Origin: Symbiodinium sp. CCMP2592
Lineage: Eukaryota; Sar; Dinophyceae; Suessiales; Symbiodiniaceae
Direction: 5' to 3'
DNA length: 64,000 nt
NCBI GenBank assembly: GCA_905221615.1
Contig: CAJNDT010003190.1
Coordinates: 124,001 to 188,000, forward strand
Shown one piece after another: positions 30,251 through 39,583 of the stretch (position 1 is its first letter; every line of letters starts with the position of its first letter). Position numbers and translations under genes: made by a program. The notes beneath the pieces were generated by a model. The model was not told the DNA's origin. It saw only the letters and a program-made list of their open reading frames with translations, and made no database searches.

Positions 30251-30303
30251 TATTGAAAAATCCTATGCAAACCGTTCAAACCTTATACACTTTACACCAT
30301 AGC

Positions 30304-30363
30304 CACTGTGTTGTTGCTGTTGCTGTCGCTGTTGTTGTTGTTGCTGTTGCTGTTGCTGTTGGT
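30304..30363. repeat. (TTGCTG)n microsatellite, 5' target flank of the retroelement
   Basis: TTGTTGCTG repeats end in TGTTGCTGTTGGT (30351-30363), which is repeated exactly at 40408-40420 beyond the coding block. Confidence 0.8.
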
Positions 30364-30381
30364 AAGCCTCTCGGCTCAGGA
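30364..30381 (+). other. possible spliced-leader relic at the 5' end of the retroelement
   Basis: The first bases after the direct repeat, AAGCCTCTCGGCTCAGG, resemble the 3' part of the dinoflagellate spliced leader (AGCCATTTTGGCTCAAG), matching AGCC, GGCTCA and the final G. Such relics are known in retroposed dinoflagellate genes. The match is imperfect. Confidence 0.25.
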
Positions 30382-30549
30382 AAGGTCAGGCTAGTACAGT
30401 TGCCTTTTTCCTTTCTTGCCATGGCATTTGTCAGCGCCTGAGCAGTCCCGGTCCCAAGTCCGGGAGGGAGTATTAGATCTACAGCTCTCTAACATCTCCC
30501 AGAGGTGAGGGTTGTCGGTATTGCGAAGCCGACAGGAGCCGTACTCAAC

Positions 30550-33500
30550 ATGAGTGCTGCGAAACAGCCTAGTGGTTCGACCAAGCATCAGCCCGTTCCT
30601 AAAGGGAAGGGTAAACGCTCTTATCAAAGGGCAGCACGTAAAGCTCTGCTTGAAGGTAGTGCGGTCTACAAGGGAAGGACGATGTCGTCAACAGAGCTTG
30701 GAGTTGCTCCGGCACATGTAAAGCCCACCAATCCCGGCAGAAGGACTCGGCCTTCAAAATTTACAGAAGATAAGAATCTCAGCTATCTATCCTGGAACGC
30801 AGGATCTCTCACAACAGCAGTTTGGGAAGAGTTACTCTCCGTACTGCAAAGTGCAGCATTTCAGGATGTGAAGCTGGTAGCAATTCAGGAAACACACTGG
30901 AGGGGCTCATGGCAATTCAGCAAGTCAGGTTGGCACGTGATCAGCTCTGGCTCCACAGGGGAGAAGGGAGCCGGGGTCCTCATAATGGTGCACTCCACGC
31001 TGTGCAAGTCACAGGATCTTCGCTACAACGAGGTTGTTCCAGGAAGAGTTCTCCAGGTCCGGGTGCCGAGCAACGGCATCTCACTGGACGTCTTCAGCTG
31101 CTATCAATACGTTTGGCGCTCTAAGGAGACTGTCGCTCAGAATAAGGAAACCCGGAAGCAGACCCTTCACGCCCTAAGTAAGTCCATCCGAGCTGTTCCC
31201 AATCGCAACACTCTCCTTGTGCTAGGAGATTTTAACTCCTCGCTCAAAACCGACAACAAACACGTAGGGCCATGCACGATCCAGGCTTGCAGACTCGGGC
31301 ATCGCGGATCTAAGGATCTCCAGACCCTACTGTCGGAGCACCAGCTAGTCGCAACCAACACTTGGGGAGTGCATAGACCAGCCACCCACGAACAAGGCAA
31401 CTCTGTTTCACAGATTGACTTCTCGTTTGTCAGGATTGCACAGTCCCAAGGCCCTGCCAGGTTTTGCCGGCCACTAAGGACCTTCCCAGTGGCATCCTGG
31501 AGGGATGGTAGTAGGCATTTCCCCCTTCTTGGTAAACTGAGGCACAGCAGGAGATACTCCGCCCAAGCCTCAAAACCCTATGACCAGCAGGCAATGGAGG
31601 ACTGCTACAGACACCGTTCCCCGAAAATACAGGCATTTGCCAGGGAGGTAGACTCCCTCCTTCAGGATCATCCCCAAACCTGGCAGAGTCTCCATCAAGC
31701 AATGAACTCAGCCCTCGCGACTCACTTTCCCAAGAGAAAGGGAGCAGCACAAAGAACAGATCTCAGCATTTGGGCAGAGCGCACAGTGTTGCGCTCACTC
31801 CCAATGTCAGTCAAGGTCTTAGCAGAGTTCTTGCCGGAGTTGCAGGTCCGAATGGTATTTCGCTGCTGGCTGTCGCTGTCTCAGCAAAGTGCACAGGCGA
31901 GGGTAGCAAAGCGTCAGAAGCAGGAAAGGCGACGACAGGAAATAGATGAACAACTCGAGCAGGCAGAGCTTAAATCCAAGCAAGACGGGAGTCATTCCCT
32001 CTACAAGGTGATCAAGCGCTTCCGGTCGGGGAGGCCTCAGGAAAGAGTTCAGCTACGTGACTCAGAGGGTCGCTTCCTAACAGCCAAGGAAGAACGTAGA
32101 CAATTAGAGGAATACTCCATTGAACTGTTTGGAGCAGGGGACGACTTCCCGCTCACAGGGATACAAGGCAGCCTGCACATCACCGAGCAAGAAGTTCAAG
32201 AACAGCTAGGCACTATAAAGCTTGGCAAAGCAGTTCCTAAAGAAAGTCCTCCCATAGTAGCTTGGCGCTCCCTAGGCCCCAACGCTATTCGGCTTATTTC
32301 GGACACTCTCAATAGGGAGGTCACTGCAGGAAGGCTTTCGGACAGCGTCACCTCGTCACAGATCTCTTGGCTCCCAAAGCCCCCCAAGAAGCCAGATAAG
32401 CCAACATCACTCCGTCCGATCGGGGTGATAGCACCTGAGGGCAAGGTCCTGGCAGGACTTGTGAGGCAGAGACTCAAGTCCACCCTCCATCAAGCAATGC
32501 AAGGAGTCTCTCAGTTTGGCTTCGTACCAGGTAGGGGCACAGAGGAGGCGATCTGTAAGGCCCTCACACATGTGGATCAGGCCAGGTTCAGGCAGGCCCT
32601 TACAACTAGAGCGGCTGGTAAGGGACAACAGGGGCTTAAGCTCAGGGGCAGTCTCACGATGAGCGTTGACATGAGCAAAGCTTTTGACACTGTGGACAGG
32701 CTACGATTAAGAGAAGCCCTGGAAGCTGAACAAGCAGACCCTCTTCTTATAGAGGTGGTGGGCCATCTCCACATCAAAGCCTTGTACAAGATGACAGCCA
32801 GCGATCAGAGCTTTGAGATAGCCACACGCAGGGGAATCAAGCAGGGATGCAAGCTTGCACCTTCCCTATTCGCCTTTGCATCCGGGCTTCTCTTTAGGAA
32901 GCTCTCTGGAAAAATCAGCCCCCCCGAACTAGTTAAACTTCTCACCATGTATGCGGATGACAGCTTGATTCAGTCGCATTTCGAGTCTGAGTCTGGCCTC
33001 ATTACAGCACTAGGGTACTGCGACCTTCTTCTGGATCAATTGGTTGAACTTGGGTTCAAGGTCAATCCGTCCAAGTCAGCAATACTGCTGCAGCTACAAG
33101 GAGGTTCAGCCTCGACAATTAGGAAAAAGCTATTTCGCCAGGTAGATGGAGAGAAGTTTGTGGAACTCCCTTCGGGCAAGTTGATATCGCTGCGGTACCA
33201 GGTCCCATACCTGGGGGTCATTCTTTCTTATCATGACTATGAAATGAAGACCCTTAAACATCGGCTGTCATCCAGTAAGCTAGCAATGTCAGAAGTCGCC
33301 CATGCAGTTAGGAACCATCGAGTCCTATCAGACAGACGTCGTCTGTCAATTTGGACAATAACTGCGTGGGCCTCTGCTCTGTATGCCCTTCACGTGGTAG
33401 GACTGACACAGCAGGGATTGCAGAAGCTCCATTCACACATGATGTACCAACTTCGGTTTGTCCTGCGGAGCTACTCCCAGGAAACGAAGGAATCCAACCA

Positions 33501-35223
33501 GGAGTTACTCCGGAGAGTACGGATTCCTCACGTGAAGGAGCAGCTGCAAAAGAGGCTTACACAGTTCATTAAGAGACAGCAACACTCAGATCCTCAGCTC
33601 CTCCCACACTACAAGCTGCGCGCTGAGGCAATCAGCCAGGCTCTGGAAGGCCTTGCCATTGACTTCTCCTCGCAATCAGTAGAGGATAAGATCCTGACCT
33701 GCGGCGAGTGTGGAGCATGTCTCTCTGGTACCGGGGCACTCCGTCGCCACCTGCAGAAGGCCCACCCAGATTCGCAGCAAAGCTTGAAAGGACCCAGATT
33801 TGACCCTATTTTGCATTCAATGCCAGGGTCAGCAACTTGCATCGCCTGTAGAGCAACATTCCGAACAGTGTTCTCTCTGCGCAAACACGTCGAAGCTTCT
33901 ACATGTCCTCGGGTAGAGCTCTTGCTTCGACAGCAGGAAGAGCTCCCTCTAGAAGCCCAGAACCGGATTTCACTTACAGAAAGTCTACAGTCTGATGCTC
34001 AGGAAAATCCGGAAGGAGCAGCTCGAAATCCGGTGTTCCATGATTACCTGATGGAGCACTGTGCACTCTGCGGTCAGGTCCTTGTTGGTCAGAAAGGAGC
34101 CAAACAGCACCTAAACAAGCAGCATCCTGAAGTGATGGCCAAGCTTGAGAAAACTCTCCAACCAAGACTTGCTCAGTTCAAGGTCTTCTTTCACAAAGGA
34201 GATAGCTGTCGCTATTGCAAACTCCGCGTGGATGCCCCGGGTAGACATGCTCAGCAGTGCGTTCCACTACTGCAGGTGCACGTACTGCAGGAGGTAGCGC
34301 GTCAGCAGCTCAGTAAGCAGCCCCGAGAATATACTCGAGCAAGGCCCACGACCTCGGCGAAGACAGCCACAAAGAAGCCCACAGATTCAATGCCAGGTAT
34401 TCCCCTTCCCGAATTTAGACTGGAAGGCTTTCTCCTGCTAGCCAACACTCGCAACCACTGCTATGCCAACTCAGGTCTACAGTGTCTGCACTGGCTATCT
34501 GATCCCACAGAGGCGCCTTTTCACGAGGCATCTCGGATCAGTCTACTCGCGAGAATAACCCCTGAACACAGAGTCTTCTCGGAGCTCACCACGGGCTGGC
34601 TCTTTGACGGAGGACAGCATGATTCTGCAGAGTTCCTGCAGCAAGTGTTTCGGAATCTCTCTGCATCAAAATTTGGACAGTGGGAAACTCGAGCATCAGT
34701 TCCAGAGGGTGTGATAGTCGATGAAGAAGGGGGTTCTCCCATTCATCTCGCCACGGCGATCAAGCCCAACCTGCAGGACATGCTAGTGGCATGGTCGTCT
34801 CAGGAGCGCTCATGTGCTCTCATAGAAGCTGCACAACAGGTGTGCTTAGCCTTACCGAGATTTGCAGGTGAAGCAAAGGATCACAACTGCATTGCCATTC
34901 CACAGCAAGTTCAGATTCCTGTCTTCCTAGATCACACTTCCCGAGTTTCCTTCTGTACCTACACAACTGAGGCAGTAATCATTCACCTAGGCATGGAGGC
35001 CACTAGTGGTCATTATCGAGCAGCAGTACACAAACTAGATTCTTGGTATATTGGCGATGACTCTCACCCTCCTAGCCCCTGCACCCTTGAAGATCCCCTG
35101 CTGCAACAAAATTGTTACGTCATTTTCTTATCTCGCAGCGCCGTCTCTCACGAGCTCCACGCCGTAGACATTCACCCGAACAATGTCTCTGCAAGAGCTC
35201 TTCCAGCGAGCCTCGATGGATGA
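30550..35223 (+). CDS. retroelement polyprotein: endonuclease, reverse transcriptase, zinc fingers, USP protease
   Basis: I start at the ATG at 30550 (1557 residues); the frame is open slightly further upstream but only from GTG. Residues about 75-325 form an AP-endonuclease-like (EEP) domain with SWNAG (Asn83), QETHW (Glu114), GDFN (Asp227) and QIDF (Asp290); the usual terminal SDH is SRH. Residues about 605-900 are a LINE-type reverse transcriptase with VDMSKAFD (Asp707), GIKQGCKLAPSLF and YADD (Asp803-804). Four C2H2/C2HC zinc fingers lie at about 1051-1240. Residues about 1292-1530 are a ubiquitin-specific protease domain: NTRNHCYANSGLQ (Cys1304), GQHDSAEFLQ, SGHYRAAVH (His1488) and a following Asp pair. 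No RNase H was seen. It should nick DNA and copy RNA; a fused deubiquitinase is unusual. Its last 41 nt overlap the next ORF. Confidence 0.93.
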   Translation: MSAAKQPSGSTKHQPVPKGKGKRSYQRAARKALLEGSAVYKGRTMSSTELGVAPAHVKPTNPGRRTRPSKFTEDKNLSYLSWNAGSLTTAVWEELLSVLQSAAFQDVKLVAIQETHWRGSWQFSKSGWHVISSGSTGEKGAGVLIMVHSTLCKSQDLRYNEVVPGRVLQVRVPSNGISLDVFSCYQYVWRSKETVAQNKETRKQTLHALSKSIRAVPNRNTLLVLGDFNSSLKTDNKHVGPCTIQACRLGHRGSKDLQTLLSEHQLVATNTWGVHRPATHEQGNSVSQIDFSFVRIAQSQGPARFCRPLRTFPVASWRDGSRHFPLLGKLRHSRRYSAQASKPYDQQAMEDCYRHRSPKIQAFAREVDSLLQDHPQTWQSLHQAMNSALATHFPKRKGAAQRTDLSIWAERTVLRSLPMSVKVLAEFLPELQVRMVFRCWLSLSQQSAQARVAKRQKQERRRQEIDEQLEQAELKSKQDGSHSLYKVIKRFRSGRPQERVQLRDSEGRFLTAKEERRQLEEYSIELFGAGDDFPLTGIQGSLHITEQEVQEQLGTIKLGKAVPKESPPIVAWRSLGPNAIRLISDTLNREVTAGRLSDSVTSSQISWLPKPPKKPDKPTSLRPIGVIAPEGKVLAGLVRQRLKSTLHQAMQGVSQFGFVPGRGTEEAICKALTHVDQARFRQALTTRAAGKGQQGLKLRGSLTMSVDMSKAFDTVDRLRLREALEAEQADPLLIEVVGHLHIKALYKMTASDQSFEIATRRGIKQGCKLAPSLFAFASGLLFRKLSGKISPPELVKLLTMYADDSLIQSHFESESGLITALGYCDLLLDQLVELGFKVNPSKSAILLQLQGGSASTIRKKLFRQVDGEKFVELPSGKLISLRYQVPYLGVILSYHDYEMKTLKHRLSSSKLAMSEVAHAVRNHRVLSDRRRLSIWTITAWASALYALHVVGLTQQGLQKLHSHMMYQLRFVLRSYSQETKESNQELLRRVRIPHVKEQLQKRLTQFIKRQQHSDPQLLPHYKLRAEAISQALEGLAIDFSSQSVEDKILTCGECGACLSGTGALRRHLQKAHPDSQQSLKGPRFDPILHSMPGSATCIACRATFRTVFSLRKHVEASTCPRVELLLRQQEELPLEAQNRISLTESLQSDAQENPEGAARNPVFHDYLMEHCALCGQVLVGQKGAKQHLNKQHPEVMAKLEKTLQPRLAQFKVFFHKGDSCRYCKLRVDAPGRHAQQCVPLLQVHVLQEVARQQLSKQPREYTRARPTTSAKTATKKPTDSMPGIPLPEFRLEGFLLLANTRNHCYANSGLQCLHWLSDPTEAPFHEASRISLLARITPEHRVFSELTTGWLFDGGQHDSAEFLQQVFRNLSASKFGQWETRASVPEGVIVDEEGGSPIHLATAIKPNLQDMLVAWSSQERSCALIEAAQQVCLALPRFAGEAKDHNCIAIPQQVQIPVFLDHTSRVSFCTYTTEAVIIHLGMEATSGHYRAAVHKLDSWYIGDDSHPPSPCTLEDPLLQQNCYVIFLSRSAVSHELHAVDIHPNNVSARALPASLDG

Positions 35224-36082
35224 GAGCTTCTCCTCTAAAAGGGGAGAGGCCGCCCCCTCAGGAGGAGATTCTCCCCTGAAACGCCAACGCGGTGGAGTTA
35301 CTCCCCAGCAGGGCGGCAAAGGACAAAAAAGAGGGGGCAGAAGCAGGGGACGAGGAAGCGGAGGTCGAGGGCGAGGAGCAGCCAGAGTGCAAAACGGGAA
35401 CGGTGGAAACAATCACCAGGCACAAGGCAATGTATCGCAAGAGCTGCTCAACGCAATAGCGCGGCTGGCGCTCCGACATGATGAGCAAATCACAGCGATC
35501 GCCTCGGATGTGACATTCGTCTCTTATGTCCGAACCGAAGATCACTCGATCCTACCTCATCTTTACGAGGAGTCTCAGCGAATCAAGAACAGTCCCATCG
35601 GAATTCCTCCCAGGGCAGCTTTGACCCTGAAGTTTCTCCTTGAACTCAAGGAGAGATTGGTGACTACCAGCCGTGATAAGAGCATACAGGAGCGCCTGCA
35701 GAACGATGAGCTGATGACGCAGGACGGCGAATGGCCGTTCCTGGAGTGGAGCCCCACCGATCAGAAGATGACCGAGACGGTGGAAGACCCTCTCACCACG
35801 GCTCAAGTCGTTTCAGGCCTGGGGGACGCAATCACTAGAATATCCTCAGATCCGGAACACATCAAGCTCTTCAAAACCTCGCGGCCATTGACCGAAGGCA
35901 TGACGGGAGGTCCGGTCCGAATCCAGATCCAACTGTCAACCAGGGCGGCCACATCTGAACTGCAGGAAACCTTGCAGTCCTTAATTGGCAACACTGCATT
36001 TTCGCTCATAAACGCGGATTTCCAGCGAATGGGAACTCAGCCATCGCCGCTGGTTCGTCAGATTCGCGATTTGCTCTCCTGA
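35183..36082 (+). CDS. retroelement ORF 2, N-terminal part, RG-rich RNA-binding-like
   Basis: This frame of 299 codons starts at an ATG inside the end of the polymerase ORF, in the +1 frame. Residues about 36-73 are Gly/Arg-rich (RGGRSRGRGSGGRGRG), typical of RNA-binding tails; I infer a nucleic-acid-binding role as for LINE accessory proteins. The remainder (ELLNAIARLALRHDEQITAI onward) looks alpha-helical and globular and is not a family I can name. The same frame continues past the TGA at 36080 and is interrupted again by TAG at 36152, TAG at 36206 and TAA at 36347, before the open part at 36350-36949. So this may be the first half of a damaged 589-codon gene. Two GGAG-NNN-CTCC mini-palindromes lie inside, coding GGDSP and GGVTP. 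Confidence 0.7.
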   Translation: MSLQELFQRASMDESFSSKRGEAAPSGGDSPLKRQRGGVTPQQGGKGQKRGGRSRGRGSGGRGRGAARVQNGNGGNNHQAQGNVSQELLNAIARLALRHDEQITAIASDVTFVSYVRTEDHSILPHLYEESQRIKNSPIGIPPRAALTLKFLLELKERLVTTSRDKSIQERLQNDELMTQDGEWPFLEWSPTDQKMTETVEDPLTTAQVVSGLGDAITRISSDPEHIKLFKTSRPLTEGMTGGPVRIQIQLSTRAATSELQETLQSLIGNTAFSLINADFQRMGTQPSPLVRQIRDLLS

Positions 36083-36208
36083 TCTTCTCCAGAGGACAAG
36101 ATCTCTTCAGCTCTGCCCCACGAGTGGGCGGGACTGGAACCAAGAGCTCAGTAGAAGCGAAGCAAATCTTACGAAGAGGAGTTGCTCCCACCTAGCCCCT
36201 TGCCCTAG

Positions 36209-36949
36209 CATGCTCATGCTCGTGAGGAGATTGAAGCGTCTTCGACGAATGGCGAGGAGGCCCTCCCGCGGAGCACTGCACTCATGTTGGCACCGCTTGA
36301 ATTGCTGCACATGTTCCTCCATGACGAAGCTCTCAGGCTCAAAAGCTAATCAATTAGACTGTGGTTCAACTCCTCGACCATGTATGATCAGACGCCAACT
36401 CGACTGGCCATGATGCTGCTCCCGACGATAGCAGCGGTGCACTTTCTGCACCAGAAGTCCCAAGGTGTGGAGATACTCCCCTGGGCCGTGCTCACAGAGC
36501 TGCTAGAGAGAGTGAAGGGGCTTGGGCTCATCACTAAGGATGAGATCCTGAACCTTGCCGTGGAGATACTCCCGGAAGGTGGGATTCGAAAGGTGCTCAC
36601 ACACCTCCACTCCATATCGGGCATCGATGAATGGGGACAAATCCGGCACAGAAGACGAAGAGCCCTGGTCGAACAGGGGATGCAGTACCTCTCTTTGGTT
36701 CGCATCCACGCTGGAGACCTGCTTTCCCCAGCAAGCCTCGGTTACCACCGGTACGACTTGGAGATAATGGAACGAGAATCCCATATTACGGGATACATCG
36801 CCAAATATCTCCCTGCTGAGTACCAAGAGGCATATCAAGCTGATGTGCAGACGTTGAGGTCTCAGTTTTTTGCTGAAGACGGCAGACTTAACCTGGCCTC
36901 GGCGACGTGGGAGGTATCTTACAATCACCTCATGGCCGCCACTTCCTGA
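36209..36949 (+). pseudogene. retroelement ORF 2, C-terminal part, frame shared with 35183-36082
   Basis: The frame of ORF 2 reopens after the TAG at 36206 with protein-like sequence (EEIEASSTNGEEALPRSTAL, then LELLHMFLHDEALRLKS). It meets a TAA at 36347 and continues SIRLWFNSSTMYDQTPTRLA to a TGA at 36947. From the ATG at 36380 alone it would be a 189-residue protein. The helical C-terminal part contains two mini-palindromes coding VEILP. The simplest reading is one gene with four stop codons (all three kinds), hence a decayed copy. An unrecognised intron, or independent translation from 36380, are alternatives. The family is not recognised. Confidence 0.55.
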
Positions 36950-37362
36950 GCCAAGTGAGAAGAGGAGATGCTCCCTAAGCAAGAGCTCCTGTAACAAATA
37001 GAGGAGTTTCTCCCTCGTTAGGCGTAGAGCTGGCGGAGTTACTCCCCAGGGGTTTTTGAACTAGTAAAGAGTCACAGGTGGAGCTTCTCCCCTAGTTGGT
37101 GGAGCTTCTCCCCCAACGAGGGGTGTACAGCTGGTGGAGTCTCTCCCTAGGGGTTTTTAAAAGCTTTGAGTCGCTGCCTGCAATAATTCTGCCTGCACTG
37201 AGACACACTGAGCCAACAGCAATCCACCATCCGTGATGCAGGTCTCCTCGTGGTGGCCTGGAGCTCAGTGGCCTAGGCCCAGCTGCCTGCTTAGAAGCCA
37301 GCTTGAGCCAGCTTCAGCCAGCTTGAGCCAACAACCGCAGCTTTCTCTCAAGACTCAGCATC
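36950..37362 (+). promoter_or_regulatory. inter-ORF spacer packed with mini-palindromes
   Basis: Six GGAG-NNN-CTCC palindromes lie at 36964, 37003, 37035, 37080, 37101 and 37136. Two sit in a longer duplicated context, AGCTGG.GGAGT..CTCCC.AGGGGTTTTT. CAGCTTGAGCCAGCTTCAGC repeats follow at 37300-37330, just before the ATG of the Tpt1 ORF. A role in RNA structure, processing or translation of the next ORF is inference. Confidence 0.5.
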
Positions 37363-39324
37363 ATGTCCAGACCTGAGTCAACACAGGATCCCTCGTTTCA
37401 AGCGGAGTACGAGGAATTCTGCCAGCGACGGATACGTGAACAACTTCCGCATGTCACGTATCGCAATTTCCTGCGCCAGTGGAGGCGCTCCGCTCGTGCT
37501 CACGGCGAAAGCTATCCTGCATATAAAGGAGTCTCTAAAGGTACTGGTGGACAGGAAGAGCTGGGAAGCGGAAAGGGTGGAGTCACTCCCCCTCCTCCTC
37601 CTTCCAAGAAAAGAAGTACAGGGCAAAGCGAGGGTGGAGATACTCCCCCAGCAGCAAAGGCCAAGAGTGGAGATCCTCCCTCGGGGGACCCAAACACGGA
37701 AGCTGCGATCAAAGTTCTTCAGTCAGCTGGTTATACGCCCTTTCCCAGTCTGATCTCAGACTGTGATGGGAACATCACTGACCTGAACAATCACCGAATT
37801 ATGGTGACAGTAACTCAGCAGCTGCGAGATGGCCTCAATCAGGTGGAACGACCCTCCCCGGAGATAGCCAATGCTCTCCTGGAGACCTTCCTGGCCTCTC
37901 GCCGGGGACTTGCCAATGAGCCTCTGCAGCCGAAGCTTGGATATCCCACAGCTGAGGAGAATGGGTGGTTTCGATTTGAGTATTCCTCACCGAACATTCT
38001 TCCCGCAGGGGACAGCGAGGTTGCGTTCCACGGCACACACCTGGAATGTTTGCATGGGATATTGGCCACAGGCAGGCTACTACCTTCGACACCTGACCTC
38101 TCCGGCACGCGAAGCTTCGAGGCACGACCAGGAGTGTATCTCCACAGGATGTCAAACAGGCATCTTGCTGCCGGTTACAGTTGTCTGGTGAGGATAGGAC
38201 CTCGGCACATATTCGTGCGGCCCATGTTTGAGGTGGAGGCTGCGCACTCTGGATCGCAAAAACGTGGTAAGAAAACAAACCAACTGATATACTCCTATGA
38301 TGCAGTCAAAATCCGAGCGCTGCTACTGCAAATATCAACCAAGGAGACACTCACCTTAGGTGAGTACCTCCGAGAGTGGAGTGGCTTGTTGGAGATACCA
38401 CTGAGACAAGCACGGGAATCCTTCTTGGCGTTGGGATACGAACTGTCTGGCGAAGCCTCGTCAAGTGGAGTCAAGGAAGGAGGAGTTGCTCCCCTTCCGG
38501 TTTATGAGCAGGCGTCCAGCTCCCAGGGTGGAGTTACTCCCCCGACCGTGGCGTCAGAGATCGCCCACAGCTCAACAACGCCACGTAGCTCCACTATAGT
38601 GGCCTGGGAGGGCCAACCAGGCGATCTAGGGGACTATTGCACTGCCTCTACGAAGCCGGAGAGCAACTTCTCGTTCGAAGTCTCGAAGGCTCTAGCAGCT
38701 TCGCTCCGGCACGGACATAAACCCTACATCAGCGTCACTTCAGCTGGTTGGGCCAAATTAGAGGACGTCCTGAGATGGCCAAGAGTGCAGGCCCAGCACG
38801 CCACGGCAGGCGACCTCATGGAGGTCGTTCGGAGTAACGCAAAAGGCAGGTACGAGCTGGGCGATTGCCAAGGCCAGAAGTACATCAGGGCTCTGCAAGG
38901 ACATTCTCGCTCTGATGTGGACTCCAATGAGGTGTTGGAGGAACTCACGGAGGAGATGCTCCCCAGAATGCTGTATCATGGCACATTCTGGTCCTTGTAT
39001 GACTCCATACGCCAACGAGGCCTTCTGCCTCAGAACAAGATTTCCAAGGGCCGCGGCAAAGGCGGACGTGGCAGAGAGGGACGACAGCATGTTCACTTCG
39101 TCTCGGATCGGGACTATGGGAGACCTGGTGTTTCTGGATTCAGAGATAGCTCGTCGATGCTGGTGGCGGTCGATCCACGCAGAGCCATGCAGGTAGGGGT
39201 GCAATTTTTCCGTAGCAAGAACGGCGTCATTCTCACCCCTTCCGAAGTGCCCCCTTCTGTCATAGAATACTACCAGAGCCTGAAATCAGGTACTAAGTAC
39301 GGAGGCGACAACAGGCCGCTCTGA
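37363..39324 (+). CDS. Tpt1/KptA-type RNA 2'-phosphotransferase with an ART-like N-terminal half
   Basis: 653 residues from an ATG with no in-frame competitor. Residues about 437-645 match Tpt1/KptA, which transfers a 2'-phosphate left by tRNA ligation to NAD+. The segment contains LRHG (Arg449-His450), GWAKLEDVL, KGRYEL, YIRALQGHS (Arg509), YHGT (His539), HVHF (His576, His578), SGFR (Arg594) and RSKNGVILT. The Arg-His-Arg-Arg set required in known Tpt1 enzymes is therefore present. Residues about 200-320 (AFHGTHLECLHGILATGRLL, then GVYLHR) also resemble an ADP-ribosyltransferase fold, but the family is uncertain. Low-complexity linkers at 65-110 and 370-410 hold the mini-palindromes. The position inside the retroelement suggests RNA repair or NAD-dependent RNA modification serving the element; that is inference. 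It may instead be a captured host gene. Confidence 0.88.
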   Translation: MSRPESTQDPSFQAEYEEFCQRRIREQLPHVTYRNFLRQWRRSARAHGESYPAYKGVSKGTGGQEELGSGKGGVTPPPPPSKKRSTGQSEGGDTPPAAKAKSGDPPSGDPNTEAAIKVLQSAGYTPFPSLISDCDGNITDLNNHRIMVTVTQQLRDGLNQVERPSPEIANALLETFLASRRGLANEPLQPKLGYPTAEENGWFRFEYSSPNILPAGDSEVAFHGTHLECLHGILATGRLLPSTPDLSGTRSFEARPGVYLHRMSNRHLAAGYSCLVRIGPRHIFVRPMFEVEAAHSGSQKRGKKTNQLIYSYDAVKIRALLLQISTKETLTLGEYLREWSGLLEIPLRQARESFLALGYELSGEASSSGVKEGGVAPLPVYEQASSSQGGVTPPTVASEIAHSSTTPRSSTIVAWEGQPGDLGDYCTASTKPESNFSFEVSKALAASLRHGHKPYISVTSAGWAKLEDVLRWPRVQAQHATAGDLMEVVRSNAKGRYELGDCQGQKYIRALQGHSRSDVDSNEVLEELTEEMLPRMLYHGTFWSLYDSIRQRGLLPQNKISKGRGKGGRGREGRQHVHFVSDRDYGRPGVSGFRDSSSMLVAVDPRRAMQVGVQFFRSKNGVILTPSEVPPSVIEYYQSLKSGTKYGGDNRPL

Positions 39325-39583
39325 TCGTGAGGACCCTCACCTAAAGGTGGAGTCCCTCCCCACACTGATAATGCAGCTGCTCTCGCAAAAATCTATGTTA
39401 TGAGGCTGAAGGTCACTTCAATTTCATCACCAGACAGCAAGTATACCCCGAGGTCGCATGTGAAGCTCCGTGCGAAGTCGTGGGCCCGGATCTGCAAGTG
39501 AGTTGTCAGCCAAAAGTTTTCTGGAAGCTCTACTTGCCTTCTCGTACAGGCTCAACTCACCAGCTGTCTCGACTGTAGAAGCC

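Noticed and set aside
29803-30279. 158-codon Cys/Phe/Leu-rich minus-strand frame
   Set aside because: Created by a tandem repeat of 22-30 nt; the apparent membrane character is the repeat translated.
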